The translations under genes and the position numbers were made by a program. DNA of 64,000 nt from Bradyrhizobium_A sp052115025. GTDB taxonomy: Bacteria; Pseudomonadota; Alphaproteobacteria; Rhizobiales; Xanthobacteraceae. Below the pieces are notes generated by a model, which worked only from the letters and a program-made list of their open reading frames with translations, did not search any database and had not been told where the DNA came from. Positions 49,537 to 58,678 of this stretch are shown piece after piece. Each line of letters opens with the position of its first letter. The stretch's first letter is position 1. The stretch lies in the NCBI RefSeq assembly GCF_052115025.1, contig NZ_JBFRFW010000013.1, positions 62,001 through 126,000 on the forward strand, given 5' to 3'.

Positions 49537-50787
49537 TCAGGCCCCCGCCACCGCCGGCTTCGGCAGGCGCGCGGGCAGGCAGGCCACCGCGACGAGGATC
49601 ACGAACGCGGCGCTGGCGAGGATCTTGAACAGGGTGTCGAAGCCCCAGCGCTCGTAGACGATGGAGATCAGCGGCAGCGCGGCGGCGAGCGCGGTGAAGC
49701 TGACGACATAGCGTACGCCATAGATGCGGGCGCGGGCTTCGCCGCTCGCCATCTTGCCGATCATGTAGTCGTTGATCGGGATCTGGCCGAACGCGCCGAG
49801 CATGAAGCCGACCGCGGTGGCGAGCGCGAAGCCGTCGTGCAACCCCGGCATCAGCGCGAAGAACACGAACTGCAGCGCGGCTGCGCCGAGGAACACGGCG
49901 CGCGGGCCAAAACGGTCGAGCAGGTGGCCGACCACGAGCTGCGCCATCGAGGCCACCGCGAACACCGTGAAGGCGAAGGCGCCGACCATGGTGGCGATGT
50001 CGGCGCGTGCAGTCAGACCGCTCGCGTTGAGCCAGTCGGCGAATGCCTGCGCCGTGCCCTGCAGCCGCTCGTCGAAGATTTTGGGCAGCGCGAAGGTGGT
50101 GGACTGGAACACGATGCTGGATACCGAGGTGGTCAGGAACACGATCACCGAGATCCGCATCAGCAAGGCCTTGTGGTCGGCGGTGTCGATCGCGACCACT
50201 GCGGCCGGCGCGGTGACAGGGCGTTTCGCCTGGCGCAGCTCCGGCCAGATCGCGATGGTGTAGAGCGCGCCGACGATGACCGAGACGATGCCCGGCACCA
50301 CGAAGGCGGCGCGCCAGCCGCCGTGGTCGATGAAGTAGCCGGTGACGAGGGCGGCGCTGGCGACGCCGAGATTGCCCCACACGCCGTTGACGGCGAGACG
50401 CATGCCGGTGTTCTTCCAGCGCTGGGTGACGATGGCGAGCCCGACCGGGTGGTAGATCGCGGCGAACACGCCGACCACGAACAGCCCGATGCCGACCTGC
50501 AGCGGTGTTGCGGCGAAGGCGGTGGCGATCGACGCAAGCCCGATGCCGACGAAGAACACGCTGATCATGCCCTCGCGGCTCCACTTGTCGGCGAGCCAGC
50601 CGGCCGGCAGCGAGAACAGCCCGAACGCGAAGAAGCCGGGCGTGGCGTATTTCAACAGCTCGCCGTAGTTCAGGCCCCATTCCCGCGACAGCGCCAGCGC
50701 CGCCACGGTGGCGAAGATCAGCGTGAACAGGTGGTCGAGGAAATGGCCGATGTTGAGGAACAGGAAGTGGATGCGGTCGCGATTCAT
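49537..50787 (-). CDS. MFS transporter
   Basis: A 416-residue major facilitator with twelve helices starting MNRDRIHFLFLNIGHFLDHLFTLIFATVAALAL. The loop 2-3 is LPAGWLADKWSREGMI and later GHLLDRFGPRAVFLG. It is of the fosmidomycin-resistance-like type by its short sequence pattern, substrate unknown. It is divergent from an AraC regulator, which may control it. The long frame to 51600 is antisense to the AraC gene and is not used. Confidence 0.8.
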   Translation of the reverse strand: MNRDRIHFLFLNIGHFLDHLFTLIFATVAALALSREWGLNYGELLKYATPGFFAFGLFSLPAGWLADKWSREGMISVFFVGIGLASIATAFAATPLQVGIGLFVVGVFAAIYHPVGLAIVTQRWKNTGMRLAVNGVWGNLGVASAALVTGYFIDHGGWRAAFVVPGIVSVIVGALYTIAIWPELRQAKRPVTAPAAVVAIDTADHKALLMRISVIVFLTTSVSSIVFQSTTFALPKIFDERLQGTAQAFADWLNASGLTARADIATMVGAFAFTVFAVASMAQLVVGHLLDRFGPRAVFLGAAALQFVFFALMPGLHDGFALATAVGFMLGAFGQIPINDYMIGKMASGEARARIYGVRYVVSFTALAAALPLISIVYERWGFDTLFKILASAAFVILVAVACLPARLPKPAVAGA

Positions 50788-50822
50788 GGCAGTCCCGTCG
50801 GTTGCGTCGGGCGACGATAGGC

Positions 50823-50848
50823 TTGGCATATCGGCGTTGTCATGCCAA
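50823..50848. promoter_or_regulatory. Inverted repeat in the MFS/AraC promoter
   Basis: Arms TTGGCAT (50823-50829) and ATGCCAA (50842-50848) around 12 nt, perfect. A CTGCCAAACC motif at 50863 repeats half of it. Likely AraC operator. Confidence 0.5.
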
Positions 50849-50889
50849 TTTTCGTCGGGAATCTGCCAAACCTGACCGAGGGGTCGCCG

Positions 50890-51744
50890 ATGCCGCGCCA
50901 CATCGCCAAGCCGCCTCCGCTTTCGTCTCCGCCGCCGCTGTCGGCCTCCGTGCCGCCGCGCGCGCGATTGGGCGACAGCAGTGATGCCGACGCCTACCAG
51001 TTCGTGCCGCGGCCGCTCGCGGCGATGGCCAAGAGCTTCGCCGACGGCTTCGAGATCCGGCCGCACCGCCATGTCCGCGACCAGCTGGTGTACGCCGTCA
51101 CCGGCGTGATGCGGGTGCGCACCGCGCAGGAGGCGTGGATCGTGCCGCCGGACCGCGCGGTCTACCTGCCGGCCGACACCGTGCACGCCATCAGCATCCG
51201 CGGCCGCGTCGAGATGCGCACGCTGTACATCGCCCGCGACGCGCGCGACGACCTGCCGGCGGCGCCGACGGTGATCGAGGTGTCGGCGCTGCTGCGCGAG
51301 CTGGTGCTGGCGCTGATCGAGGAGCCGGTGGTCTATGACGAGACGGGCCGCGGCGGTGCGGTCGCCTATCTCATCCTCGCCGAGATCGCCCGCGCGCGGC
51401 GGTTGTCGCTGATGATCCCGATGCCGCGCGATCCGCGGCTGTTGCGGCTGTGCGAGGCGCTGCTTGCCGATCCGGCGCGCCGGACCACGCTCGACGGCTG
51501 GGTCGAGACCGCCGGCGCCTCCGTGCGCACGCTGGCGCGGCTGTTCGAGGGCGAGACGGGCCTTAGCTTCGCCGCCTGGCGCCAGCGCGTGCGCTTCCAC
51601 AACGCCATGGAGGCGATTGTCGCCGGCGCGCCGATCAGCGAGGTCGCGGCCCGCAACGGCTATCGTTCGGCGAGCGCCTTCGCCGCCGCGTTCCGCAAGG
51701 TGATGGGGCAGGCGCCATCGTCGCTGCGTCCGGCCGGCGCCTGA
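50890..51744 (+). CDS. AraC-family regulator with cupin domain
   Basis: A 284-residue protein; ATG 50890 follows GAGGGG. The N-terminal cupin-like sensor domain contains PHRHVRDQLVYAVTGVMRVRTAQEAWIVPPDRAVYLPADTVHAI. The C-terminal domain has the AraC HTH (TTLDGWVETAGASVRTLARLFEGETGLSFAAWRQRVRFHNAMEAI ... GYRSASAFAAAFRKVMGQAPSSLR). It is divergent from the MFS transporter and probably regulates it with a small ligand. Confidence 0.88.
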   Translation: MPRHIAKPPPLSSPPPLSASVPPRARLGDSSDADAYQFVPRPLAAMAKSFADGFEIRPHRHVRDQLVYAVTGVMRVRTAQEAWIVPPDRAVYLPADTVHAISIRGRVEMRTLYIARDARDDLPAAPTVIEVSALLRELVLALIEEPVVYDETGRGGAVAYLILAEIARARRLSLMIPMPRDPRLLRLCEALLADPARRTTLDGWVETAGASVRTLARLFEGETGLSFAAWRQRVRFHNAMEAIVAGAPISEVAARNGYRSASAFAAAFRKVMGQAPSSLRPAGA

Positions 51745-51853
51745 AGCGTGCCGGCGGGTTACCCTTCGGGAACCGCATCTTGTGCCCGGCGGAGGACCGG
51801 CTTATGTGCCGGACACCGTCGCCCCGTCATCCCTGCCGCCAAGGAGACCGCCC

Positions 51854-52525
51854 ATGACCGCCGCCGCGCCGCATCCCTCGATCACGGTCGATGTCGTCTC
51901 CGACGTGGTCTGTCCGTGGTGCTACATCGGCAAGCGCCGGCTCGAGAGCGCGCTTGCCGAACTGCCGGATGTCGACGTGCAGGTGCGCTGGCATCCGTTC
52001 TTCCTCAACCCGTGGGTGCCGCGCGAGGGCATCAGCCGCGACGAGTATCTCACCAAGAAGTTCGGCTCGGTCGAGGCCTATGGCCGCATCTCCGGTCGCG
52101 TCGTCGAGACGGCGGCGGCCGAGGGCCTCGAATACAAGCCCGGCAGCGTCAAGCGCCAGCCCAACACCATCGACTGCCATCGCCTCATCCACTGGGCGGA
52201 TGCGTCCGGCAAGGCCGCGGCGATGAAGCAGCGCCTGATGGAGCTGTACTTCCGCGACGGCGGCGATCTCACCGATCCGGAGGTGCTGGTGCAGGCGGCC
52301 GCCGATGTCGGCCTCGACGCTGAAGATGTCCGCCGCCGCCTCGCCAGCGACGAGGATGTCGCGCTGATCTCGCAGCAGGCGGAAGCCGCGGCCCGCGCCG
52401 GCGTCAGCGGCGTGCCGACCTTCATCCTCGGCGGCAAGTACGGCCTGTCCGGCGCGCAGCCCGCCGACCAGCTCGCCGCCGCCATCCGCCAGGTCGCCGC
52501 CGAACTCGCGACGCAGCCGCAGTAA
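51854..52525 (+). CDS. DsbA/FrnE-family oxidoreductase
   Basis: A 223-residue protein of the DsbA-like FrnE/2-hydroxychromene-2-carboxylate isomerase group. Residues 10-24 read VVSDVVCPWCYIGKRRLE with the CxxC motif CPWC, and the helical insert ends in AGVSGVPTFILGGKYGLSGAQPADQL with the cis-Pro. It has no signal peptide, so it acts in the cytoplasm. AAGGAGA precedes ATG 51854. Confidence 0.85.
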   Translation: MTAAAPHPSITVDVVSDVVCPWCYIGKRRLESALAELPDVDVQVRWHPFFLNPWVPREGISRDEYLTKKFGSVEAYGRISGRVVETAAAEGLEYKPGSVKRQPNTIDCHRLIHWADASGKAAAMKQRLMELYFRDGGDLTDPEVLVQAAADVGLDAEDVRRRLASDEDVALISQQAEAAARAGVSGVPTFILGGKYGLSGAQPADQLAAAIRQVAAELATQPQ

Positions 52526-52540
52526 CTGCGCTTGCCCCTG

Positions 52541-52579
52541 TGTTCGTGCGAGGTGTTCGTGTGACGTGTTCGCGCGACG
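52541..52579. repeat. Three tandem 13-bp repeats
   Basis: Units TGTTCGTGCGAGG, TGTTCGTGTGACG and TGTTCGCGCGACG at 52541, 52554 and 52567. They follow the FrnE-like gene and precede a larger repeat. Confidence 0.7.
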
Positions 52580-52639
52580 CCGTGGCGCTGTTCGTGCCGT
52601 CTCCCGCCGCGCTCACCCCGGCTACGCGTCGAAGTGCCT

Positions 52640-52770
52640 TTCCCCTCATCCCGAGGAGCCCGCGTGGGCGGGCGTCGCGAAGGATGAAGGCCGCAACGCT
52701 TCGGCCTCATGGTTCGCGATGCGCGGCGCTGCCGCGCTCCTCACCATGAGGGGTGAAGGGCGTCTCCCGA
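52640..52770. repeat. Bradyrhizobium-type intergenic repeat
   Basis: Starts CCCCTCATCCCGAGGAGCC and ends with CTCACCATGAGGGGTGAAGG; the inner part GAAGGATGAAGGCC ... GCGCTGCCGCGCTCC is palindromic. It matches, from memory, the intergenic RIME-like repeats common in Bradyrhizobiaceae. Limits are approximate. Confidence 0.65.
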
Positions 52771-52799
52771 GGTGATGTCCGCCATACCGGCGACCATCG

Positions 52800-54830
52800 T
52801 CATGCCGCGCGCACGGTGTCGAGGAAGCCGGCGACCTCGCTCTTGAGGCGGGCGCTTTCGATCGACAGCGCCTGCGCGGCGGTGAGCACGTGCGACGATG
52901 CCATGCCGGTCTCCACCGCGCCGTGCTGCACGTCGGTGACGTTGTCGGATACCTGCTGGGTGCCTTGTGCCGCCTGCTGCACGTTGCGGGAGATTTCCTG
53001 CGTCGCTGCGCCCTGCTGCTCGATGGCGGCCGCGATGGCCGAGGCGATCTCCGCCATCCGGCCGATGGTGTGGCCAATGTCGCGGATCGCGCCGACGGAT
53101 TCGCCGGTGGCGGCCTGGATGGCGCCGATCTGCTGGCTGATCTCGCCGGTGGCCTTCGCCGTCTGCTCGGCGAGCTGCTTGACCTCGGAGGCGACCACGG
53201 CGAAGCCGCGGCCGGCGTCGCCGGCGCGCGCCGCCTCGATGGTGGCGTTGAGCGCCAGGAGGTTGGTCTGACCGGCGATGGTGTTGATCAGCTCGACGAC
53301 GTCGCCGATGCGGTTCGCCGCCTGCGCCAGCGCGCCGACGCGGGCGTTGGTGCGCTCGGCCTGCGCCACCGCCTCGCCGGCGATGCGGGCGGAGTCCTGC
53401 ACCTGGCGGCTGATCTCGCCGACCGACGAGCTCAGCTCCTCGGTCGCGGTCGCCACCGACTGCACGTTGCTGGAGGCGACGTCGGACGCGGCGACCACGG
53501 CGGTCGTCAGCTCCTTGGCGCGCGCGGCGGTGCCGGCGAGCGTGCCGGCCGAGTTCTCCAGCTCATGCGCCGCCGCCGATACCGTCTCGACGATCTGGCC
53601 GACGCGGGCCTCGAAGTCGCCGGCGAGGCGGCTCATCTCCTGGCGCCGCTGCTGCGCGATGACCTCGTCCTGGCGAATGCGGGTCGCAGCTTCCGTCCGG
53701 GCATTGGCTTCGGCGTTGTCGGCGATCACCACCACGGTGCGGGCGAGATCGCCGATCTCGTCGCCGCGGCGCGCGCCGGGAATGGTGAGCGCGGTCTCGC
53801 CGGCGGCCATGCGGCCGAGTGCGCGGGTGAGGCGGGTGAGGGGACGGGCGACGCCGACGAAGGCGAATGCGGCGGCGCCGATCATCGCCAGCATCACCAC
53901 CAGCGACAGCGCGAAGTCGATGCGGCCGGCGCGCTCCGCCTCAGCCTCGGCGGCGTCCTTGGTGTCGCGCGCGCCGCGCTCGGCGAACGCGACCGCGTCG
54001 TGCATGATGCCGGTGGCCTGGTCGACCGCGGGGCGGATCTTGAGCATCATCGCGCTCGCCATGTCGTTCTGGCTGGAGACGGTGGTCTGCACCGCTTCGC
54101 CATAGGCCGTCAGCGCCGCGCCGAGGGCGTTGAAATCGCCGCTGGCGCTGTCGTCGGCGAGGGCGGTGCGGGCGGCCTTGAGTTCGGCCTCGACCCGCTC
54201 GCTCGCCTTGTCCATGACGTCGCGCAGCGAGGAATCGGCGGTCGCCGCATAGTGCCAGGCCGCCTCGCGCAGCGCGCCGAAGGCGACGTCGGCGGCGCCC
54301 AGGCGCTCCTCGACCACCGCGCGCTGCAGCGAGCCGGCGAGCGCGGGCGCGGCGCGCAGCGTGTCGAGGCCCTTGGCGAACGTCGCGGCGATCTCGCTGC
54401 GCTTGCCGTTGGCGGTGAGGATCCTGGTCTGCAGCTCGGCGAATTCGCGCGCGGCATCGACGTAGTCGGTGGCGGCCTGCTGGATCGCGGCGAGGCGCTG
54501 CTTCACGGTGTCGTCGGTCGTCGCCGACAGCGCTTCCTGCAGATGGGTCGACAGCAGCACACGGGCCTGGTCGAGATCGGTGCGCAGCGCCGCGGCTTCC
54601 GCCGGCGAACGGGCGATCTGCAGGCTGGCGTTGGCGAGCCGCATGGCGTTGAGGTCGCCGCCGGCCTCGATGACATGCTTGCGGATCTTGTCTTCGACGT
54701 TGGCGCGCCGCGTCGCGTCGGCGATTGCACGCTGGGTCAATTGCTGGTTCACCGCCATGCCAGCGCACACGATGATACCGACAAGTGCGGCGGCGCCGAG
54801 CTTGTAGCCGATACGGTTGATTGTAATCAT
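52800..54830 (-). CDS. Methyl-accepting chemotaxis protein, HBM-type
   Basis: A 676-residue chemoreceptor. N-terminal membrane helix at 8-28, a large helical periplasmic sensor (about 30-300, HBM-like helical bundle), a second helix at about 315-335, HAMP (GVARPLTRLTRALGRMAAGETALTIPG), and the MA signalling domain. The hairpin tip AGQTNLLALNATIEAARAGDAGRGFAVVASEVKQLAEQT is intact. It relays ligand binding to CheA. A GSS-type linker is not seen. The gene is alone; no che genes are in this window. Confidence 0.92.
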   Translation of the reverse strand: MITINRIGYKLGAAALVGIIVCAGMAVNQQLTQRAIADATRRANVEDKIRKHVIEAGGDLNAMRLANASLQIARSPAEAAALRTDLDQARVLLSTHLQEALSATTDDTVKQRLAAIQQAATDYVDAAREFAELQTRILTANGKRSEIAATFAKGLDTLRAAPALAGSLQRAVVEERLGAADVAFGALREAAWHYAATADSSLRDVMDKASERVEAELKAARTALADDSASGDFNALGAALTAYGEAVQTTVSSQNDMASAMMLKIRPAVDQATGIMHDAVAFAERGARDTKDAAEAEAERAGRIDFALSLVVMLAMIGAAAFAFVGVARPLTRLTRALGRMAAGETALTIPGARRGDEIGDLARTVVVIADNAEANARTEAATRIRQDEVIAQQRRQEMSRLAGDFEARVGQIVETVSAAAHELENSAGTLAGTAARAKELTTAVVAASDVASSNVQSVATATEELSSSVGEISRQVQDSARIAGEAVAQAERTNARVGALAQAANRIGDVVELINTIAGQTNLLALNATIEAARAGDAGRGFAVVASEVKQLAEQTAKATGEISQQIGAIQAATGESVGAIRDIGHTIGRMAEIASAIAAAIEQQGAATQEISRNVQQAAQGTQQVSDNVTDVQHGAVETGMASSHVLTAAQALSIESARLKSEVAGFLDTVRAA

Positions 54831-55106
54831 GAAAGCCCCTCGGTGCGCATCGCGAAGGGCGGTCGGTCTTGCGCGACTGCGTCACCTTCGCGGATGAAAA
54901 ACGGCCGGCGCTCCCTCTCGTGCGCCGGCTGCCGCGAAGTGTTCGGCTCTGGCCGTTAAAATTGTCTCACTTTCAGGCGTCGCGCACGCCGACACGCGCG
55001 ACAATTCGCAGCGAATTGTCGCGTTGTGCCTGTGTGTGCATGTGAGGCGGACTGGCGCGTCGCGGCGTGAGGAGGGCACGCACGCGACGCATGTCGCAGC
55101 GCGCGG

Positions 55107-56051
55107 TTACGCGCCCTTGAGGTAGTAGTTGGCGCGCTTGCCGAGCGCGATGCGGCGGATCACGCGGCGCAGCGATTCGCTGCGGCGGAGCGGCTGCACG
55201 AGGCCGACCACGGAGCGGTAGACCGCGAGCTTGACCGCGTCGAGCGCCGGGTGCGCGCCCGGCGGCAGCTGCGGCATGCCGAGGTTGCGCAGCAGCGAAT
55301 TGCAGAAGTGCAGGTCGTTGTTGCGGCGGACGGCTGCCGTCTTCCAGGTGATCGCGACCGAGATCGAGTAGCTGGAGGCGGTGCGCACCCAGTGCGGCCA
55401 CTGATACGGCACGAAGCAGCCGTCGCCCTCGAACAGGTGGAATTCGTTGGCCCGCGGCGCGAAGCTGTCGTCGAACTTGAGATTGCGGTGCCTGGTCATC
55501 GAGCGCTCGATCTCGTCGTCCGAGACGATGCTGCGATCGTGGTTGTCGTAGATCGTGAAGAACTTCTCGCCATGGATCTGGACGAAGAAGTTGTCCTCGC
55601 TGTCGAGGTGGAACGGCGTCGTCGAGTATGGTGACGACACGAACAGGAAGCCCTCGACCTGCTCGAAGCCGGCGTCCTGCAGGCTGTTGAAGCCGCGGGC
55701 GCGGGCAACCGACAGCAGCGTGTCCTCGAGCAGCGCGCGATACTGCGGCGCGGTCTCGATGCGCTTGAGCACCATCCAGGCGCCGGCGGTCTCGATGCGG
55801 TTGACGACCTCGACGGGATCGAGCGGCACCAGCTTCACGGTGTCCGGATCCTGGCTGATCGCGGCGTCGCCGGAGTTGTACTCGATGAGGTCGCGCGGCA
55901 GGCTGGCGGCGAGATGGGCGATCGCCGGCAGCGTCAGCAGCGGATGGCTGGCGAGCTGATGGCGGATGGCGAACGGCTTCAGCGGAAAGTCGAGCCGCAG
56001 CGCGTTGTGGGCGGCGCTGATGACCGGAGACAGCGGCGACGTGGCATTCAT
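55107..56051 (-). CDS. JmjC/cupin-like 2-oxoglutarate oxygenase
   Basis: A 314-residue protein with a JmjC-like double-stranded helix. The iron-binding H-x-D is in TTPFHLDSEDNFFVQIHGEKFFTIYD and the distal His in PYQWPHWVRTASSYSISVAITWKT. It probably hydroxylates a protein, peptide or small molecule in the cytoplasm. Its ATG overlaps the stop of the GNAT gene upstream as ATGA, so the pair is translated together. Family call good, substrate unknown. Confidence 0.8.
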   Translation of the reverse strand: MNATSPLSPVISAAHNALRLDFPLKPFAIRHQLASHPLLTLPAIAHLAASLPRDLIEYNSGDAAISQDPDTVKLVPLDPVEVVNRIETAGAWMVLKRIETAPQYRALLEDTLLSVARARGFNSLQDAGFEQVEGFLFVSSPYSTTPFHLDSEDNFFVQIHGEKFFTIYDNHDRSIVSDDEIERSMTRHRNLKFDDSFAPRANEFHLFEGDGCFVPYQWPHWVRTASSYSISVAITWKTAAVRRNNDLHFCNSLLRNLGMPQLPPGAHPALDAVKLAVYRSVVGLVQPLRRSESLRRVIRRIALGKRANYYLKGA

Positions 56052-57337
56052 TGTTGACGCTCCTTGATCGCTCTGAGGATGTGGACGAGACGGCGGGCCG
56101 GCGTGCGGGCGGCCTCGCGCAGGCGCAGCGCGGCATGGATCGCCGCGGGAACGGGGTCGTTGCGTTTGAGCGGGATCAGCACGTCGCCGATGGCGAGGCG
56201 GGCGCTCCAGATCGGATCGATCATCGGGTGATCGGGCATCGCGGTGGAATCCGCATCGACGATTGCGCCGTCGGCGCACAGGTGGCGCGTGAGGTCGAGC
56301 GCGAGCTGGACCCCGGGCGAGACCTTGGCGAAGCGCTCGTCGATGCCGATCTTGAACCAGAAGGCGCGGCCGAGATGGCGCAGCACCACGCCGGCCGCGA
56401 CCGGCGTGTCGCCGGCCTTGAGCGTGATGATCTCGCAGGCGCCGCGCGCGGCGAGAGCTGCGGTCGCCGTGCGCATGAAGTGGACGTCGCCGTCGTGCTG
56501 GGCGAGTGCGGTGCCGCGCTGCGCCTTCCACCCGCGTGCTTCCAGCGCGAGGAAGGTGTCGAGCGCGGCGCCGATGTCGTCGGGGCGCGACGCGACCTGG
56601 ACGGCGACCTCGCCGTGCTCGGTGAGGCGGTGGCGCAGCCGGCGCAGGTTCTTGAGCTTCTTGGCGCTGAGGCCTTCGCCGAGCCGCTCGTCGGCGTCGC
56701 CGCTGGCGTCGAGCGCAGCGCGCCGCCAGGCCTGCAGCACGCGCAGCTGCAGGCCCTGCGGTGCAAGCACGCGGGCGAAGGCGGCGAGCGCCGGCCCTTC
56801 CAGCGGCACTTCGCGCAGGATCAGTGCATGCTGGCCGGCGTCCAGCGCCTGGCGCATCAGCCGGCGCGCGGCGTCCTCGGCCGCGTCGCGGTCGAGCAGC
56901 GGCGTGCCGAGCGCGCCATAGGGATCGGCGCTGACGAGCGCGGGCAGTGGAATCCGGTAGGCGCGCCAGGCGGAGATCACGGGCAGCAGGCCGATCAGCC
57001 GGGCGGCTCCGGTCGCCGTGTCCGCGCCGCCCCAGGCGGTCAGTGCGGAGGCGTCGCCGCGTCCGCGGGCGAAGGTGTTCACCGCCGCTTCCCAGTCGGG
57101 CAGGTAGTAGCCGTTCGGCTCGATCGCGGCGTCGGCGAGGCGCTGCCAGGGCTCGGCAGCGATGTCGGCGAGCGGCACGATGCGGTCGAGGCGTGGCGGC
57201 GTCGCGCGCAGCTGCGGCGTGCCTTTCGCCAGATAGGTGGGCGTTCGCGCCGGCCCGCGGTTGCCCGGCAGGCCGGCGATGTCGCGCTGCGCGCCGGTTC
57301 GCTGCGTCATGTCGGTAATGTCGATCACGCTGTCCAT
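56048..57337 (-). CDS. GNAT acetyltransferase, CelD/BioF2-like
   Basis: A 429-residue protein of the CelD/GNAT_acetyltr_6 group. The N-terminal half has a long variable region; the GNAT half contains KLKNLRRLRHRLTEHGEVAVQVASRP, CEIITLKAGDTPVAAGVVLRHLGRAFWFKIGIDERFAKVSPGVQLALDLTRHL, where the aminoacyl donor-binding loop is expected. The reaction is transfer of an acyl or aminoacyl group to a surface sugar or peptide. It overlaps by four bases the JmjC-like gene, a translationally coupled pair. Confidence 0.75.
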   Translation of the reverse strand: MDSVIDITDMTQRTGAQRDIAGLPGNRGPARTPTYLAKGTPQLRATPPRLDRIVPLADIAAEPWQRLADAAIEPNGYYLPDWEAAVNTFARGRGDASALTAWGGADTATGAARLIGLLPVISAWRAYRIPLPALVSADPYGALGTPLLDRDAAEDAARRLMRQALDAGQHALILREVPLEGPALAAFARVLAPQGLQLRVLQAWRRAALDASGDADERLGEGLSAKKLKNLRRLRHRLTEHGEVAVQVASRPDDIGAALDTFLALEARGWKAQRGTALAQHDGDVHFMRTATAALAARGACEIITLKAGDTPVAAGVVLRHLGRAFWFKIGIDERFAKVSPGVQLALDLTRHLCADGAIVDADSTAMPDHPMIDPIWSARLAIGDVLIPLKRNDPVPAAIHAALRLREAARTPARRLVHILRAIKERQQ

Positions 57338-57641
57338 CCCATGCGGCCGCGTTTCCCCGCGCGGCGCGTCATCCCCTGCGATGGCACCAACCTTAGGTGG
57401 CAGATCGAAAAATTAGGTGCGTGAAGCGCATCAAATTGCGGGGGCGGTCTTCACGCTTTTTTCACCATGATGCCGGGCGATGTAAATTGAGCGGCTTTGG
57501 CAACGATTTGCTCAGGTTTGACAGGCAACATTCTACCTGATGGCCGAGTTGCGCCGCGTCGAGGCTGTTCAACAGTGATGGCCCGCGATCAAACGCCGCA
57601 ACCGCGGCGCGCCGGGGGCCGGTTCGGGAAGAGAGCACGGT
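57338..57641. other. Divergent control region
   Basis: Between the GNAT gene (minus) and the small gene at 57642 (plus). Holds an inverted repeat GCGTGAAG (57419-57426) / CTTCACGC (57449-57456) with a 22-nt loop followed by six T residues (57457-57462), which could be a terminator-like or regulatory element. An AT-rich patch lies at 57405-57440. Confidence 0.4.
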
Positions 57642-58052
57642 ATGCAGAACGCCCGTGAACGCGTCCGGATGAGCGACGACGAGATTGTCGCGTATTTTGC
57701 CCGGCACGGCTATCGCGTGACCGTGGACCAGATCGCCTTCACCAGCGAGTCGATGGATGACTTCCGCGATGCCCGCAGCGGGACATGGTGGAAGGCCGGC
57801 AAGATGCGCCTGAACGAGCCGGGGCTGCTCCGCATCGAGGATGCACAGCCGCGCCCCGACCAGCGCACCCGCGACATCATCGTGGTGAGCTTCGGGGCGG
57901 CCCGCGCAGTGATGGGGGTGGACGTCAAGCCCGGCGCGCCGCCGCTGCGGCCGGGCGATGCCACCTGTCGCTATGCTCCGACGATGGAATGGTTGGCGCC
58001 CGCGGCCAAGGTGGTTGCGGCGGCGTCCGGCAAGGTCGCAAAGCGCGCCTGA
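57642..58052 (+). CDS. Hypothetical protein
   Basis: A 136-residue soluble protein beginning MQNARERVRMSDDEIVAYFARHGYRVTVDQIAF. A short acidic helix is followed by a mixed fold and a C-terminal basic/Ala-rich helix (PAAKVVAAASGKVAKRA). No family was recognised. It is divergent from the GNAT/JmjC unit and has a plausible GGGAAGAGAG site. Confidence 0.5.
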   Translation: MQNARERVRMSDDEIVAYFARHGYRVTVDQIAFTSESMDDFRDARSGTWWKAGKMRLNEPGLLRIEDAQPRPDQRTRDIIVVSFGAARAVMGVDVKPGAPPLRPGDATCRYAPTMEWLAPAAKVVAAASGKVAKRA

Positions 58053-58077
58053 TCGCGCGCTCGGGGATCGATGCGCT

Positions 58078-58320
58078 CTAGTCGAACGCGACGCCGATCC
58101 GCCGTTCCTTGCGCCAGACGATGTGGCAGGGTTTGGTGCTACGGTCGCCGTCGAACACCAGCGTGAACTGCTCGGGAATGCCGAGCGGCGAGGCCACTTC
58201 GAGCGCGGCCCCGGTCGCGGACAGGTTGCGCACGGTGCAGCTGATGCCAGCCGCGCCGTTGAACGAGATGGTGCCGGCCTTGAGAACCCGCTGTCGTGGG
58301 CTGACGCGATGCTCGTCCAT
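58078..58320 (-). CDS. Small PilZ-domain protein
   Basis: An 80-residue protein starting MDEHRVSPRQRVLKAGTISF, a PilZ-like RxxxR basic motif (RVSPRQRV) and the N/D-x-S-xx-G motif (NLSATGAAL). The beta barrel FTLVFDGDRSTKPCHIVWRKERRIGVAF fits PilZ. It probably binds c-di-GMP or is a degenerate relative, as many single PilZ proteins in Bradyrhizobium. Stand-alone. Confidence 0.75.
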   Translation of the reverse strand: MDEHRVSPRQRVLKAGTISFNGAAGISCTVRNLSATGAALEVASPLGIPEQFTLVFDGDRSTKPCHIVWRKERRIGVAFD

Positions 58321-58462
58321 GGTCTCGACCCGACATTCCCCCGGTGGTTGGCGCCGATTGGCTTCTCCGCGCACGCAACCCAACCGTGCGCTACGCTAGA
58401 GCGGCACCGTTAATCTTTCGTGGAAAAATCGGGAACAGATTGCGGCTCGAACGCCGCAGGTC

Positions 58463-58678
58463 TCACCGCATCTTGTCCCAGGGGTCCTGCTTCTTGCCGG
58501 ACGTCGGAATGCGCTCCAGCGCATCCTTGTAGGCCCTCTCGTCCTCCTTGGCCTTGCGGGCTGCGGCACGGCTCTGCGCTTCGGTCGGCGGGGCCGGACC
58601 ATCGCCGCCTTTCACAGGGGCTGCGACCGCCGGCGCCGCCAGCGCCAGGATCGAGAGGGCGATCAAAACCCGTTTCAT
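58463..58678 (-). CDS. Small secreted protein with YKxxL-DPW tail, A
   Basis: A 71-residue protein. Signal peptide MKRVLIALSILALAAPAVAAP. The mature part is a charged helix ending RAYKDALERIPTSGKKQDPWDKMR. It shares the C-terminal pattern YK-x2-L-x2-IP-x6-DPW-x3-R with the gene at 59004 on the other strand, so the two are paralogues. The role is unknown; it is probably periplasmic. Confidence 0.7.
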   Translation of the reverse strand: MKRVLIALSILALAAPAVAAPVKGGDGPAPPTEAQSRAAARKAKEDERAYKDALERIPTSGKKQDPWDKMR

